NCBI GenBank assembly: GCA_028023455.1
Contig: JAQFVV010000013.1
Span: 15,016,258 to 15,080,257 of the forward strand
DNA from: Epiperipatus broadwayi
Lineage: Eukaryota; Onychophora; Udeonychophora; Euonychophora; Peripatidae
Length of the DNA stretch: 64,000 nucleotides
Direction: 5' to 3'
Both the position numbers and the translations under genes were made by a program. The notes under the pieces are model-generated. The model ran no database searches, was not told the origin of the DNA, and saw only the letters and a program-made list of their open reading frames with translations. Below, one piece after another: positions 36,751-48,006 of this stretch; position 1 is the first letter of the stretch, and each line of letters starts with the position of its first letter.

Positions 36751-37110
36751 TTTTTGAATATGCCTTATGGAGTAGAGAAAATCCTCCATCCTTATTGTAT
36801 TGTATTTCCATGATTTGATAGTGCTTGTCCCCAAAAAGAGGGTATTGTATTGTATTTTTCAGTGATGATGATCACATTTATAAGCATTGGAAATCCCATG
36901 AGAGGATTGTGCTTTTCTGGTGGGTGTTCCTGTTCCCAGATGTACTGTAGATGAATTCCAGACATCTTCTTTTTTGCCTCGAAGTTAGGTATTTTTGGAA
37001 GCCACCATATTCTTTTCCAGCTCTGAGGAGCCTAGTATTTTTATATTTTTTGCCTATCATTCATGATGACTTAATGCTAATTCCACCACAGTAGGTGATG
37101 TTGCATTTGT
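36750..37110 (-). other. Unidentified, less AT-rich segment with a 60-codon frame
   Basis: A minus-strand frame at 36878-37060 is basic and more complex in composition than its surroundings (KNTRLLRAGKEYGGFQKYL, RQKRRCLEFIYSTS). It matches no family I recognise. It may be a transposon coding relic. The string TATTGTATTGTATTT occurs twice (36798 and 36845). Confidence 0.35.
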
Positions 37111-38990
37111 TTTAGATTTGTGATGACAAGATATGCTTGTTTGAGGAAATGTATTTCTTCAGGTAGTTGTAGCTAATTTAAGGCTCATAGGTATATCAAT
37201 GTTTGAATTGTGTTGCTATGATAGTTTTATCAAGCACAAGCTAACCAACAATAAGTTATATTTATTTTAAAGTATATTAAATATGCATATGGTATAAGTG
37301 GCAATTCACACATAATAATTTAATATTTTCATCCAGAATTTCGCCGCTGGATTTGTAAGTCTGTTACATCATTATCTTTAAAACATTGAGGGAATAATTT
37401 TATGTGGACTAAAGTTATTTTAAAAAAAGTATAACTGATCTCTGATGAATGATTGTCCCATACACTTAAGTTAGTTTAATTTTAGTATTAGCTTAATCTG
37501 ATTTAAAGATATATCTAGCTGTGATATTAGTTATATCCGTGAAACTAGTGATGATATTTTTAAAAAGTATTGTTGAATATGCTTACTCCAACTTAGCGTT
37601 TGTTAAGTTGAGGAGTATAAAATTAAGCTTAGGGTTTTCAATATAAACATAGTTCTGTGTGTTATTCTGATTAGTAGATGACACAATAATGTTATTAATT
37701 AGTCTAATAAAGAAGAATAGTAGTGTGCTTATTAAGTACATATGATAATTAAAGTTTAAATTTTTTTTTTTTTTTTTTGAGAAAAATATAATTATTAAAA
37801 GAAAGTAACAGTGAATAACCTTGGTCTGTTATTAAGTGTATTAGTGTAAATTAAATAAAACTGTTAAGAGTCCAAATAATTATATAAAATCTTAGTGCAG
37901 TATTGGCACTGTTTGTATTCTACTACATTTATAAACATTTCTTCTCATTATTAATAAATCAAATTATTATTATTTCAAAAGTTTTGTTTGTTTGTTTTAC
38001 TTTTATATGAAAATATATTATTGTCTTGAGTTCCAAGTTCACAAAGTCTTAAATTTTAAAGTTAATGAATCTTCAATTCAGAAATTTACAAGTATATTCT
38101 AAGTTAATTAAATATAGTTGATATTGTCTTGAAAATTAAAAAAAGCTATGTTAAAGTAAATGATTCTCATATTGAATCACAAATACAGATAATTGCATTA
38201 TAGCAGATACATAATTAAATACTTAGTTAAAAGTTTTTTTGTTTTTTTTTAAATTATCAGTATATCTTTCAGACTAAAGATTATGCAATATCAGATTAAC
38301 AATATTAGTACTTTAGAAGAATATTTTAATTAATATTATTTTAAAATCTGCACCTTGTCTATCATCATCTTAAATCTTAAATAGTTAAAGAATTCTAATT
38401 CATTTGCATTTGAGGTCTTTAGTGGTTGTCTGAGAGTATGGAAAGGCATTAAAAGTACCCTTGCTCTTTTCTCTGCTTAAGTAATATCTTAGATAATAGG
38501 CCATTATTAGTTTAAATTTAAATTGATTCACTAAATTTTGTGAATTAATATTCGTTTTGTTTATTATTTTAAGATTGAACATATTATAATTATTTTATGG
38601 TCAGCTAAGATGTCACTTATTTATTTATTAATCACAGTAATTCTTTATTAGGAAACTTAACTTAAACTTTAATTTTATACAAGAGTGTTAGTTTTAAAAT
38701 CCCTGAGGTTATTTACTCTTGTTGTTTTAGTAAGCATCATAGGTCTTATTCAGAGAGTGTATAATCTATTGGTATGACTAATATGGTAAGCATTGATTAG
38801 TGATTTTAGATAATCTTTTGTATGGTTTATTAAAATATTAATATGCTGTAGTAGTTATAGTTCATCAGTATTGGATTTGACCTTTATTTGATTATACATC
38901 TCTGGATCATCATCTCTTTTCTTTAAATTTATTGTAACCCCACTGAGCTGAGTCGTTTAGAGTCTCATTTATAGTTCATTTATATCATTT
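37111..38990. other. Gene-free AT-rich intron
   Basis: Nothing recognised; a T18 run lies near 37762. Confidence 0.5.
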
Positions 38991-39370
38991 CAATTCTATT
39001 CCATTTCTCTTCATGTCATTTCTCATATCTTTCTATCATCTCAGCCCTTTTAAAACATTCGTTAAGAGCTTCTTCTTATACCTCTTCCTCATTTCTTTCT
39101 ATCATCTCATTTCATTTCTCTCTCCTTTATTCTATCTTCTTCTTATATCTCTCTTTCATATCTTTCCATCATCTCATTTCTTTTCTCTCTCTATTACATA
39201 TACCATTTCTATTATTTTTCTCCATTTCTTTTCCTCCTCAATTCTTTTCTTTTCCATCATTTATCCTTACCATTATTATTACCTCCATTTCATTATTAAT
39301 TCTTATCTCTTTCTCTTTCTTTTTCCCTATCTCCATTTCATTATTATCTCATTCTATCAGGTTACAATAT
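38990..39370 (+). repeat. Polypyrimidine minisatellite-like tract
   Basis: Almost pure C/T on the plus strand with a loose 60-70 bp repeat of ATNTCTTTCYATCATCTCA (near 39025, 39094 and 39155). A 119-codon frame across it (39013-39372) is a low-complexity F/L/S/I reading and not a gene. On the ENDOU sense strand it is a purine tract. Confidence 0.75.
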
Positions 39371-40255
39371 AGAAGGGAGATTTTCTATTCAAAGAGTCCT
39401 AGCATTCTGCCATTTTATTCTCAGATTTTATAGATTCTATTTTTAAATTGTTGCTGAGTTTTCTGAGACTTTCTGATGTGCTAATAGCTACTTACCTGCA
39501 AACTTAAATATTTGAAGCCGAGTTTTCATCTTCAAATAGATTTACCATGTCTACAGTCTCACCGATGAATCACCCAACTTTTAAAATTGCTAACTTGGAA
39601 ATGACTGAGTAGAAGTGGCAAGAAGGCTATTTCCCCTTGGAATGGCCGGCCCCTGCTCTAGACCATTGAAAGCTATCACATAAGGAACCCCAGAACTGCT
39701 GCTGCCAAAAATATGAACAATTCCAGATTTTGCTGCTGAATTATAAAACCTGCCGACCAATGTGTCAGAATAGTTTTTGACCGAGTGAATTATTCCCTTT
39801 TGTTGAAAGTAAGACGCCGATATTAAGGCATATTTTGAATTTATAAATAATTCCCAATTTTATTATCTTGCAAATCACTCGTTCAAGGACTATTCTAATC
39901 TTCTTTAATATATATAATTATCAAATAGTTTAAAATCTACATTTTATTGATTTTAACCTAATATGAGAGTATGTGCGAGGTCAATGATTAAAATGTGCTG
40001 CAAATGCATGATTGCATAAATAAATCTATACTTTCTTTTCATACCCGCAAGCATGCATTTTCCTATATTAAAATCTTCTACTTTAATTTCAAAGTTTGTC
40101 ATTGACGTTGAGAATGTGCGGACCCTTTTAAATGAATTTCTGGGAATTTGATTGAGCATTTCTCTCAATCCAAGTAAACCCATTTTGTATGTTTTATATA
40201 CATTAGTCTAGTATTGCTGGTAAATGAATTGGTTGTTGAGACCACTTTGTTTTCT
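39371..40255. other. Unidentified sequence with a GC-richer patch at 39580-39800
   Basis: The patch has a protein-like plus-strand reading (STVSPMNHPTFKIANLEMTE, then stops) and contains GGCCGGCCCCTGCTCTAGAC. This resembles a hAT-type terminus followed by an 8-bp target, but I found no partner end. The frame at 39953-40183 (minus) has no motif. Confidence 0.35.
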
Positions 40256-40259
40256 TTCC

Positions 40260-40440
40260 AAGGATTTTAAACGGCTAAGTCCGTTCTTTTTTTCGTTACC
40301 TGCAGTTTCCAGGCAGAGTGTGTACTCAAATGTCACACCTGGGAATTAGACGCAGTCGTCACCCAGTCGCTAAGTTTTGGCTGTTCGTGACAACACTTTC
40401 CTATGGGTCAGCGACGAGATGCCCTCCGTAGTCATTTCAG
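40260..40440. repeat. CpG-retaining GC-rich block, possibly a SINE core
   Basis: About 180 bp with many CpGs (GACGCAGTCGTCACC, CGCTAAG, GGGTCAGCGACGAG) in otherwise CpG-poor DNA, with sharp edges. Such blocks often are conserved SINE central domains. I do not recognise this one with certainty, and it has no reading frame of note. Confidence 0.35.
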
Positions 40441-41264
40441 ATATTCACTATTGTTTTATTTATATATATTTATTTTTATAAAGCATCCGTTATTTAAATG
40501 TATCACAACCTCCATCCTTTAATAAATTCATTATTAGCAATACTGACCTCCCATCTGCTTTAATTATAATTATAAAATAAATGCCTTGATCACATCCCAC
40601 TTTATTGCTTAGTAAGCTTTTGTCCGTGCCGAGCGTTATAAACGCATAAGTATTGATATTATATAAATATTCTATAACACTTAATTTTCAAATATTTTAG
40701 TAAACTTTTATAATTACTCAAAGCACCTCGCACATGTTCCCATCTCTTTAAGTACATTATCGTAATATTATATTAGCCCGAGGGATAGAATATATTTTCT
40801 TTAAAACCTTTTGTCATTTAATGGAATATAATGCCAACAATTAATTTGTAAGCTTCCCTGTCTCATATAAGCAGACAGTGGCATTATATATATATATTTC
40901 TATATAAATAAATCTTTGAAATCATTTAAAACTAATTTTGATCTTTTATTTTATTGATTCCTATCACTGTCTCGGTCTATAGATCTATTTTCTACATTTC
41001 TTTTATACATCCATAGACGTTAATTAGCAACTCAAATTTATCTTAGTATAGTCTTTTTGTTTCTCTCTGACCACCAGGCACCGATAAAAGGTTATACTAG
41101 TAGTAGCATCAGATGCGTTGTCACGTAAGTGGCGCTGTGAAATTTAGACTTTAGATTCGAACTTAGTATATCTAGAAGGCAACCCCTCCTAGAATGTTCA
41201 GTTTCATGTTTGGGGTTTGAATTCTGCAGTATGTTAGCGAGATAGACGATTCTGATTGTTACAA
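40441..41264. other. Gene-free AT-rich intron
   Basis: Nothing supported. The frame at 41092-41283 (minus) overlaps the edge of the family B element. Confidence 0.45.
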
Positions 41265-42282
41265 TATAAATAACTCTAAACAAGCTTTTTTGATAAATGC
41301 TGCAAGAGATTAAAATCTCTATTTAGAATTATCTCTATTCCCAAACTGGTTTCGAGCTAACACCTATTGTCAGTGAGACACTAGGACATGCAGACACTAG
41401 ATCTAAAATACAAACTCAAGTCCAACCATTTATTGAATATTTAACTATTAAGTAGAAAATCTGACATTTTTAAACATGTCTTCAAATTCAGCTGTCTAAC
41501 TTAAATAGCCATATGAGACTGAACAAAATTCAGATACACCATATATTAATAGCCTTGGCATTATAACATCACCAAAACCTCAAAAGCTAAACTATAAAGA
41601 AACCAAATCATTCATCATGTGACTTAATTTAAGAAGCTTGTATTTACAAATGTAATATAATGAGTGTACTAATAGCTCTAAACAAGGTTTTTTGATAAAA
41701 GCTACAAGAAAAAGCATTTAAAATCTCTAGCTTGAATTATCCCTATCCCCAAAACAATTTCAAGCTATTAGCATGCTCATTATATTACATTTGTAAATGC
41801 AAGTTTATTAAATTAACTCACATGATGTTTGGCTTGGTTTCTTTACTATTATAGTTTGATTTTTGAGGCTTTGGTGATGTTATATTGCTAAGGTTATTAA
41901 TATATGGTGTATCTGAATTTTGTTCAGTCCCATATGGCTATTTAAGTTAGATAGCTGGATTTGAAGTCATATATTATGTTTGAAAATTTCAGATTTTCTA
42001 CTTAATAGTTAAATATTTGATAAATGCTGGGTTTGAGTTTGTATTTTAGATCTAGTGTCTGAATATCCTAGCACCTCACTGACGAGAACTATTAGTTCGA
42101 AACCAGTTTAGGGATAAGGATAATTCTAGATGGAAATTTTAAATGCTTTCTCTTGCAGCATTTATCAAAAAAGTTTGTTTAGAGTTATTCGCATGCTCAT
42201 TATATTACATTTGTAAATATAAACTTATTAAATTAAGTCACGTGATGTATGACTTCGTTTCCTTATTATTATGTATAAATAA
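41265..42282. mobile_element. Family B inverted dimer, about 1.0 kb
   Basis: The left arm (minus, about 41274-41660) mirrors the right arm (plus, about 41765-42273). Shared blocks include CAGATACACCATATATTAAT, CATATGGCTATTTAAGTTAG and AGATTTTCTACTTAATAGTT. The right arm has CTGACGA (42079-42085), a GAAC/GTTC stem with 5-nt loop (42086-42098) and GAAA (42099-42102), a clean hammerhead-like core. The left arm core is mutated. Flanks share TATAAATAA (41265-41273, 42274-42282), a possible 9-bp target duplication, though it is low complexity. Confidence 0.85.
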
Positions 42283-42601
42283 TAAAACATCACAATATTA
42301 TAAATTATTGTTAATCAAAAAATTGTTGTACATCTTAAGATATAAAAAATATCCTAAAACAATTTAAATCAATCAAATATCAAAAACAAAAAATTTATAT
42401 TGCAATTAAAAATCATAAAAAATAAGAAATATATATGGATAACACCAGTTTACAGCAATAATATTCATGGGTAATTGGGTTTCTTCAAATCCTAAGTCAA
42501 GTAAAACTTCTTCCAAAATATCCAAAAAATGGAAACATTATGGTAATGTTACATTTAAGTACAAAACAAAATTGCTTTTTCATCTTTTGTTAATCCAATA
42601 A

Positions 42602-42654
42602 CTTCTACAATGATCTCATTATCTTTTTGTAAAATAATGAGATCATTGTAGAAG
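42602..42654. repeat. Perfect 21-bp inverted repeat, 11-nt loop
   Basis: CTTCTACAATGATCTCATTA(T) at 42602-42622 is exactly reverse-complementary to 42634-42654. It would form a strong hairpin in RNA from either strand. The stem is shorter than a typical microRNA precursor, so I call it only an inverted repeat. The rest of 42283-43441 shows nothing else. Confidence 0.9.
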
Positions 42655-43441
42655 ACTCATTAGCTATAACATCTTCCTTATATTAAAATGTAAGCTTTCT
42701 GCAACTATTTTCTGCATATCAACTAAAAAAATATTCAGACTTATATTGAGCAAACCCAATAAAGCGAATTTAAAGATATCTGATTTAATTTTGTTTTGAT
42801 ACTAATAAAAAATGAAAAATTCTTATTAAAATAAAATTGGGCTAGTAAAATAGTAAAAATTATTTGGGATCATTTCAAATTTTATGAAACTATCCTTAAA
42901 AGTGATAACATCATCCAGAAAAAATCTAATTCTTAAACAGGAAGAAACCCCCTTTTTTTTATATTCTGAATAGCAAATATTCTTTTCTACAAATGAGATA
43001 AAAAAAATTCTTATCATCTCTATTTTCCACATTATCATTTACTATTTCAATTCTTTGTGTTGATCTTTGTTAGATTTTTGTTTCTATATGTTTAGCTGCA
43101 AAAACTGAGAATATTAATAATATGATTCATTATATGCAATTTAGATTCTCTTAGCGTTGATGGTGTGGAAGGGTGGGGGGTGTTAGTAAAAAATGATTAA
43201 AGATGTATTGCTACAATTGGAAAATATGTTATAAGTATTGATCTGAACAGGTAGATATGAATGAAGATGTCCCCTCCCCCATATTTATAATGTTAATATT
43301 GTAGAACTCTATCATCTAATCATATCAGCATGAACAATATTAAAAGTTTTATTAAGATTCCCATTTCAATGTAAAAAGCTTCAATAATATTATCATAATC
43401 AAATAATAAAAAAATATACATATAGAGATTATTTTTCTTAC

Positions 43442-43540
43442 TTCTATAAGTATCTTTAGAAAACATGTGCTTTTCATTCAGAAATTGAAAAAGTGGCTCT
43501 TCTGCAAAATCCCCACCTGCTTTATTATATTTGGTTGCTC
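43442..43540 (-). CDS. ENDOU: ENDOU exon (PLFQFLNEKHMF segment)
   Basis: This 99-nt exon has acceptor TTTTTTAG (AG at 43542-43541) and donor GTAAGA at 43441. It reads 32 codons with ends of 2 and 1 nt. It encodes the region after the LQG motif: AEEPLFQFLNEKHMFSKDTYR, which corresponds to the xenopus/human 'LF..VDE.LF..PT+..FIALLDNY' segment. Joined to the next exon it restores the codon for lysine just before FIALL. It is separated from the preceding exon by a 79-bp intron, the only short intron in the gene. Confidence 0.93.
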
Positions 43541-43619
43541 CTAAAAAATAAATAAATAAAAATCTAAGAAAATATACAGAAAACTTTTAAAAATTAAATG
43601 AAATATTGAATTGATTTAC

Positions 43620-43720
43620 CTTGTAGATCTAACTCAAAATGAACACCAGGAAGAAGACGATTTTTATCTAGATTCCAGAGATGAGAAAAGAACTGTGATA
43701 ATTCTGGATCTCCTTTAAAC
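43620..43720 (-). CDS. ENDOU: ENDOU exon (N-terminal ELSQFFSHLWNLD segment)
   Basis: This 101-nt exon has acceptor TTTTTATAG (AG at 43722-43721) and donor GTAAAT at 43619. It encodes PELSQFFSHLWNLDKNRL and LPGVHFELDLQG, which fit the start of the XendoU domain (ELS.LF..LW..D.NR..PG.D+.I.LQG). The open frame runs on at both sides into the introns, but the homology stops exactly at the splice signals. A codon of one base on the left side requires a further 5' exon ending with two bases, which led to the candidate at 48007-48059. Confidence 0.95.
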
Positions 43721-44450
43721 CTATAAAAATTACCCAAAAATAATATTAGAAATGTCTTAAAATAAATTACATGCATGTATATATATTACTTAGTTGTAAA
43801 ATAGTGTTTATCATTTATAAAATGATTTCTACTAATACAGTGTATAGTCATTTAACACTGAACAAAAAAAAAAAAACTAATGAATAAAAAATAAAATTTT
43901 CAGCATTTACTTTTGAATACATGAATTCAAGATTACATAAAATCAATAAAATAACATATTTGGCAATAAAAATAATTTATTTATCAAAACATTAGTAATT
44001 AATTAGCAAAAAATATATCGATGATAAATCATATATGTGCAAAAATGCAAATCCATGACAAATATTCACATTTATTGTTAAATTTATGGTTAGTGTATAT
44101 TAAATACAGCTTTTATTTCTTATATATTTTGTGGACTACTTTGGTTTCTTTTATTTAACACACATTTTTATTGCAAAATATATTTCCTCCATTTTACTTA
44201 ATATACACTAATAACAATAAATTCAATGTAATTGTGGATTAAAAATAAATAAATAAATGCAGGTATTTCTTACATATTGTGATTTTTGCATTTGCCATCT
44301 ATATACTTTTTTATTAAACAATTAAAGTTTTGTTAATTAAATTATTTTTATTGCAAAATATATTTTTTGATTTAACATATTTTTAATATAAGATTTTTTT
44401 CTACAGTACAGGCTTTTTCATACCTGTACTTCAATATGTAATATACAGGG
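43721..44450. other. Gene-free AT-rich intron
   Basis: Contains partial direct repeats (TTTATTGCAAAATATAT near 44170 and 44348). No gene was recognised. Confidence 0.45.
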
Positions 44451-44915
44451 GGGTTGAATTCAGACTTTCACATGACCCTCAACTATCCACACTATCTCAT
44501 ACTGCTGACACACTTGATCACACATATGTCCAAAAGATAAATAATCAACAATATATGTATTCTGTGCTAGGCCAGCACTTGACAGTTGGTCCAGATTATC
44601 ATCTCGACACATATTTACAATCAATGCTCAGCTTGGATGGCTGAAGAGTTGTGAGGTAGAGTGGATTGAAGCCTGATCCATTAAAGTATAAAGATTGGCT
44701 ATCTTAATATAAGCTGAGCACTGTTTATATATATATGTGTGGAGATGATAATCTGGACCAACTGATGAGTGCTGGTTTAGCATGAAATATGTATATTGGT
44801 GATTATTTATCTTTTCAACATGTGTGTGATCAAGTGTGTCCGCAGTATGAAATAGCATTGATAGTTGAGGGTCTTGTAAAAGTCTGAGTTCAAACCCCCT
44901 ATATATTAATATATT
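44450..44915. repeat. Family D inverted dimer with full centre, about 465 bp
   Basis: The left arm (GGGGTTGAATTCAGACTTTC, CCTCAACTATCCACACTATC) is mirrored on the right (GATAGTTGAGGGTCTTG, CTGAGTTCAAACCCCC). Inner blocks GTTGGTCCAGATTATCATCT and AGCTGAGCA.TG are also inverted. The outward-facing GAGTTCAAACCCC resembles a B box. Compared with 26679-26955 this copy keeps a longer centre, so the short palindrome is probably an internal-deletion derivative. Confidence 0.8.
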
Positions 44916-47048
44916 TTTGTAGCCTTAAATTTAATAATAAATGGAGACATGTTTTTTTTTATTATTTTTCCTTTCACTCTTTGGTAAATAATATCTGGCT
45001 TCATGGAGACAGTAAATCATATACTACAATAGCGCAAAATGATTTACATCAAATTACAGATTATATTAGATTATGTGATAACATAATTTTCTTTCTTCTA
45101 AAATTTGACATTATAGTAAAATACATTATTTAAAATAACACAAAGAATTAAAAGAAATTTAGGATAATTACAATGTAAGTTGAAAAATAACATTATATGA
45201 GTAGAACAATAATCAATTAGTTTTGATAGTAATTAAATTAAAAAACACCCTCTAATATTTACAAGGGTGATGAAAAGCCACGTCACCAAAAAAATATCTA
45301 TAGATGCATGAGACTGATCTGTATTTTTAATTTTCCCAAATCTGTTGAAAAACAGATTTATATCTCCTTGATCTTGGATTGATGATAAATGATCGCTTAC
45401 AAACCAATGAGTAAATATTAGAAATATGATAATTCTAATAGAAAAAAATTTTTTTTATGAATGCTGTTTGTTAATTGGTGAACAGATTATATGATAGCTT
45501 TCTAAAAAAAAAAAACAATGAAATAAAAAAAATGCACCATTGTTTCCACTTTAATATAATACCAAGAAAACAATGGCATTTAAATTTGCATTGGTGCTTT
45601 TCGGAGAAACAAAAAAAAAACTAGTGATAAGTAGTAAAAGTTTATCTTAGCCTCCTGATGCAAAAAAAAAAAAAAAAATACAAATGATCTAAATCCTTGA
45701 TTTCTTGATTACTGATAGCATGGAATATTTGTTTTCTGTTTGATCCCCATTAATCCTGTTTTAAGAATGCCAACTCTTGATATTTTTGTAAGATTAAAGA
45801 TTGAGAGAGCTATGATTCTTATTAAATTGCATTCTACCAATGAGAGTAATAGGAATGTAAGCTTGTATAAAAAAAAAAATATTATGAATCTGTAAATTTC
45901 ATTAATCTTCTTGAGATGAGATAATTCATTAAACTTTAAATTTTTCTGAGCTGTTCTGAAACTGATAGAAACTATTTTAGACCAAGATATTTTTTATAAA
46001 GAAAACTGAATTTAATTGTAGAGAATAGGTGATTTTTGAAAGATAAGTATGGTAATAAGTGAAACCTTGGCATAGAATGAAAGATAAGTTCTTGAAAATA
46101 CAGAGGACAATTTAGAAATTTGTGAGGAAAAGTGGTGCAAGGAAAGGAAATTACATTGCCTGTAAAAATATTCTATAATGAAGATTTTTTTTATTATTAA
46201 TTATAAGAGTATACTCTACAGAGTATTATGAAAGTTACTTTTTAAAATGATTGCCAATTCATGAAGGATATATGTGAAATGGATTACATTAAATATACAA
46301 ATATAAAATTTCCAGTATTTTCTTTTTTTACTATTTTCAAAAAGAGAGTAAAATTAAAACAAGCCTTGAGGGATGGAATTTATGAGAAGTGATTCCATGT
46401 GTCACTTTGCCATTCAAAGTGATATGAATTTATTTATTTAAAAGATTTGCCATAATATAGGTATGAGAATAAGGATATTGGATTGATAAAGAATTATTAT
46501 AAATTAAATACCACACATTCAGTAAAACAATGAAAATATTAAACATTACCATGCATTTTTTAAGAATTATTCATACATTTCTAGAAAGTACTAAGACAAA
46601 TGCAGAAATTATAACCAATTGCACAATGACTGGAGATGATTTCCTATCATGAAATATTTGATCAACCACTATTTTACAGTAAGTGATTCCAACTGAGATA
46701 GATGAACCTTTTCAGGAAAACTGAAAGTGAAAGATTGTTGGTAAGACGAATAGCTGAATTTTGTTCTTTATTGACTATTATATTCTGGAGATAGTTACAC
46801 AAACTATCAAGTATGTCAGGGAGGATTTTTTTTTTCAAAAAAGGGGTCATGAAGACTGTATAAAGATTACTAACAGTATAAATTTTAAATATGTAAATAT
46901 TCAGGCATTTATAAAGAAAAAGTACTTATTGTACTGAAAGCATACTCGGCATAAATAAAGCCAATTTTTAAAATAATATCTTTTCTTTATAAATGTCTGA
47001 ACATTTATATATTTAAAATTACAAATGCAAAGAAAAGAGATAGGATAT
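44916..47048. other. Gene-free AT-rich intron
   Basis: Some stretches (45240-46900) are slightly more complex with scattered protein-like readings, all broken. I cannot name a family. Confidence 0.4.
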
Positions 47049-47312
47049 ATATATATTGCTTATAACCCTTCTTTCATATATACTTCAATGCAAACAATTT
47101 TTCTTAAAAACTTCTTTATTTTCCTTACAGTTTCGACTGTCCAGCAGTCTTCATCTGAGTGTTAATCTTCTCTGCTTTAATTAAAGCAGAGAAGATTAAC
47201 GCTCTGATGAAGACTGCTGGACAGTCAAAACTGTAAGGAAAATAAAGAAGTTTTTAAGAAAATTTGTTTGCATTGAAGTGTATATGAAAGAAGTGTTATA
47301 AGCAATATATAT
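47049..47312. repeat. Family C near-perfect palindrome with hammerhead-like core
   Basis: About 264 bp, centred at 47180/47181 (GCTTTAATTAAAGC). Arms match almost base for base out to ATATATATTGC/GCAATATATAT. The right arm has CTGATGA (47204-47210) and a GACTG/CAGTC hairpin with loop CTGGA (47212-47226), then AAAAC. The left arm (minus) has CAGATGA with the same hairpin then GAAAC. Combined, the ancestor would have had the hammerhead order with one extra A before stem II. Neither arm now has every conserved base. Confidence 0.85.
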
Positions 47313-47461
47313 GATTATATGAAGATATGCAAAAAAAGTGAAAGAGAAGAATAAGAGAATATACTTGAGATAAGATATTAAAGGAATTATGTAACAGTAG
47401 AAATGATCAACCAAATTATGGATAATAGACATGTGAACCAATTTAGATGTTATTTGGGGGG

Positions 47462-47935
47462 GGGGGGTAGAATCCAGACTTTCAAGTTTCCTTCAGTCAT
47501 CCAATCTATCCAATATAACCAATATACATTACCACATACATGTGAAAAAGATAAATGGTTACCAATATATGTATTTCATAATGAACTAGCACTCATCAGT
47601 TGGTCCAGATCATTATCTCCCATATGTATATTGGCATCATCAAGGGCTTTGATCATTCCATCATCAGATTTTCAGAGATATTGATGGCTGAAGGGTTGGA
47701 GAATGGAGAAGATTGAAGCCTGTCCATTAAAATTAATTTTTTAAATATAAACTGAGCACTGATTATATATATGGGGGGGGGAGGATTCGGACCAACTGAT
47801 GGGTTCAGCATGAAATACAGATATTGGAGATCATTTATCTTTTTCACATGTATGTGGTCATGTGTTTCAATTATATTGAATAGAGTGAAATAATGTAGGA
47901 AACTTGAAAGTCTGGGTTCAAATATTCTTTAATTA
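47462..47935. repeat. Family D inverted dimer, third copy
   Basis: The left arm after a G13 run (AGAATCCAGACTTTCAAGTT) is mirrored by the right arm ending GGGTTCAAATATTC (about 47930). The inner CATCAGTTGGTCCAGATCAT and ACCAACTGATGGGTTCAGCA blocks are shared with the copies at 26.7 and 44.5 kb. Short open frames here (47403-47684, 47653-47847) are readings of the repeat. Confidence 0.8.
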
Positions 47936-48006
47936 CATCTAGGCTAAATACTTGTATTTCAATATTATATAGCTAAATTGTAAATTATGATAAATACAAA
48001 ACTCAC

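Noticed and set aside
39013-39372. 119-codon open frame rich in Phe, Ser, Leu and Ile
   Set aside because: It is a direct reading of a polypyrimidine repeat tract, in which stop codons are rare by composition.
39640-39670. GGCCGGCCCCTG followed by CTCTAGAC as a hAT transposon terminus with 8-bp target
   Set aside because: No matching terminal repeat or second copy of the 8-mer at a sensible distance was found.
42602-42654. MicroRNA precursor
   Set aside because: A 21-bp perfect stem with an 11-nt loop is too short and too perfect for a typical metazoan pre-miRNA, and the flanks do not extend the stem.
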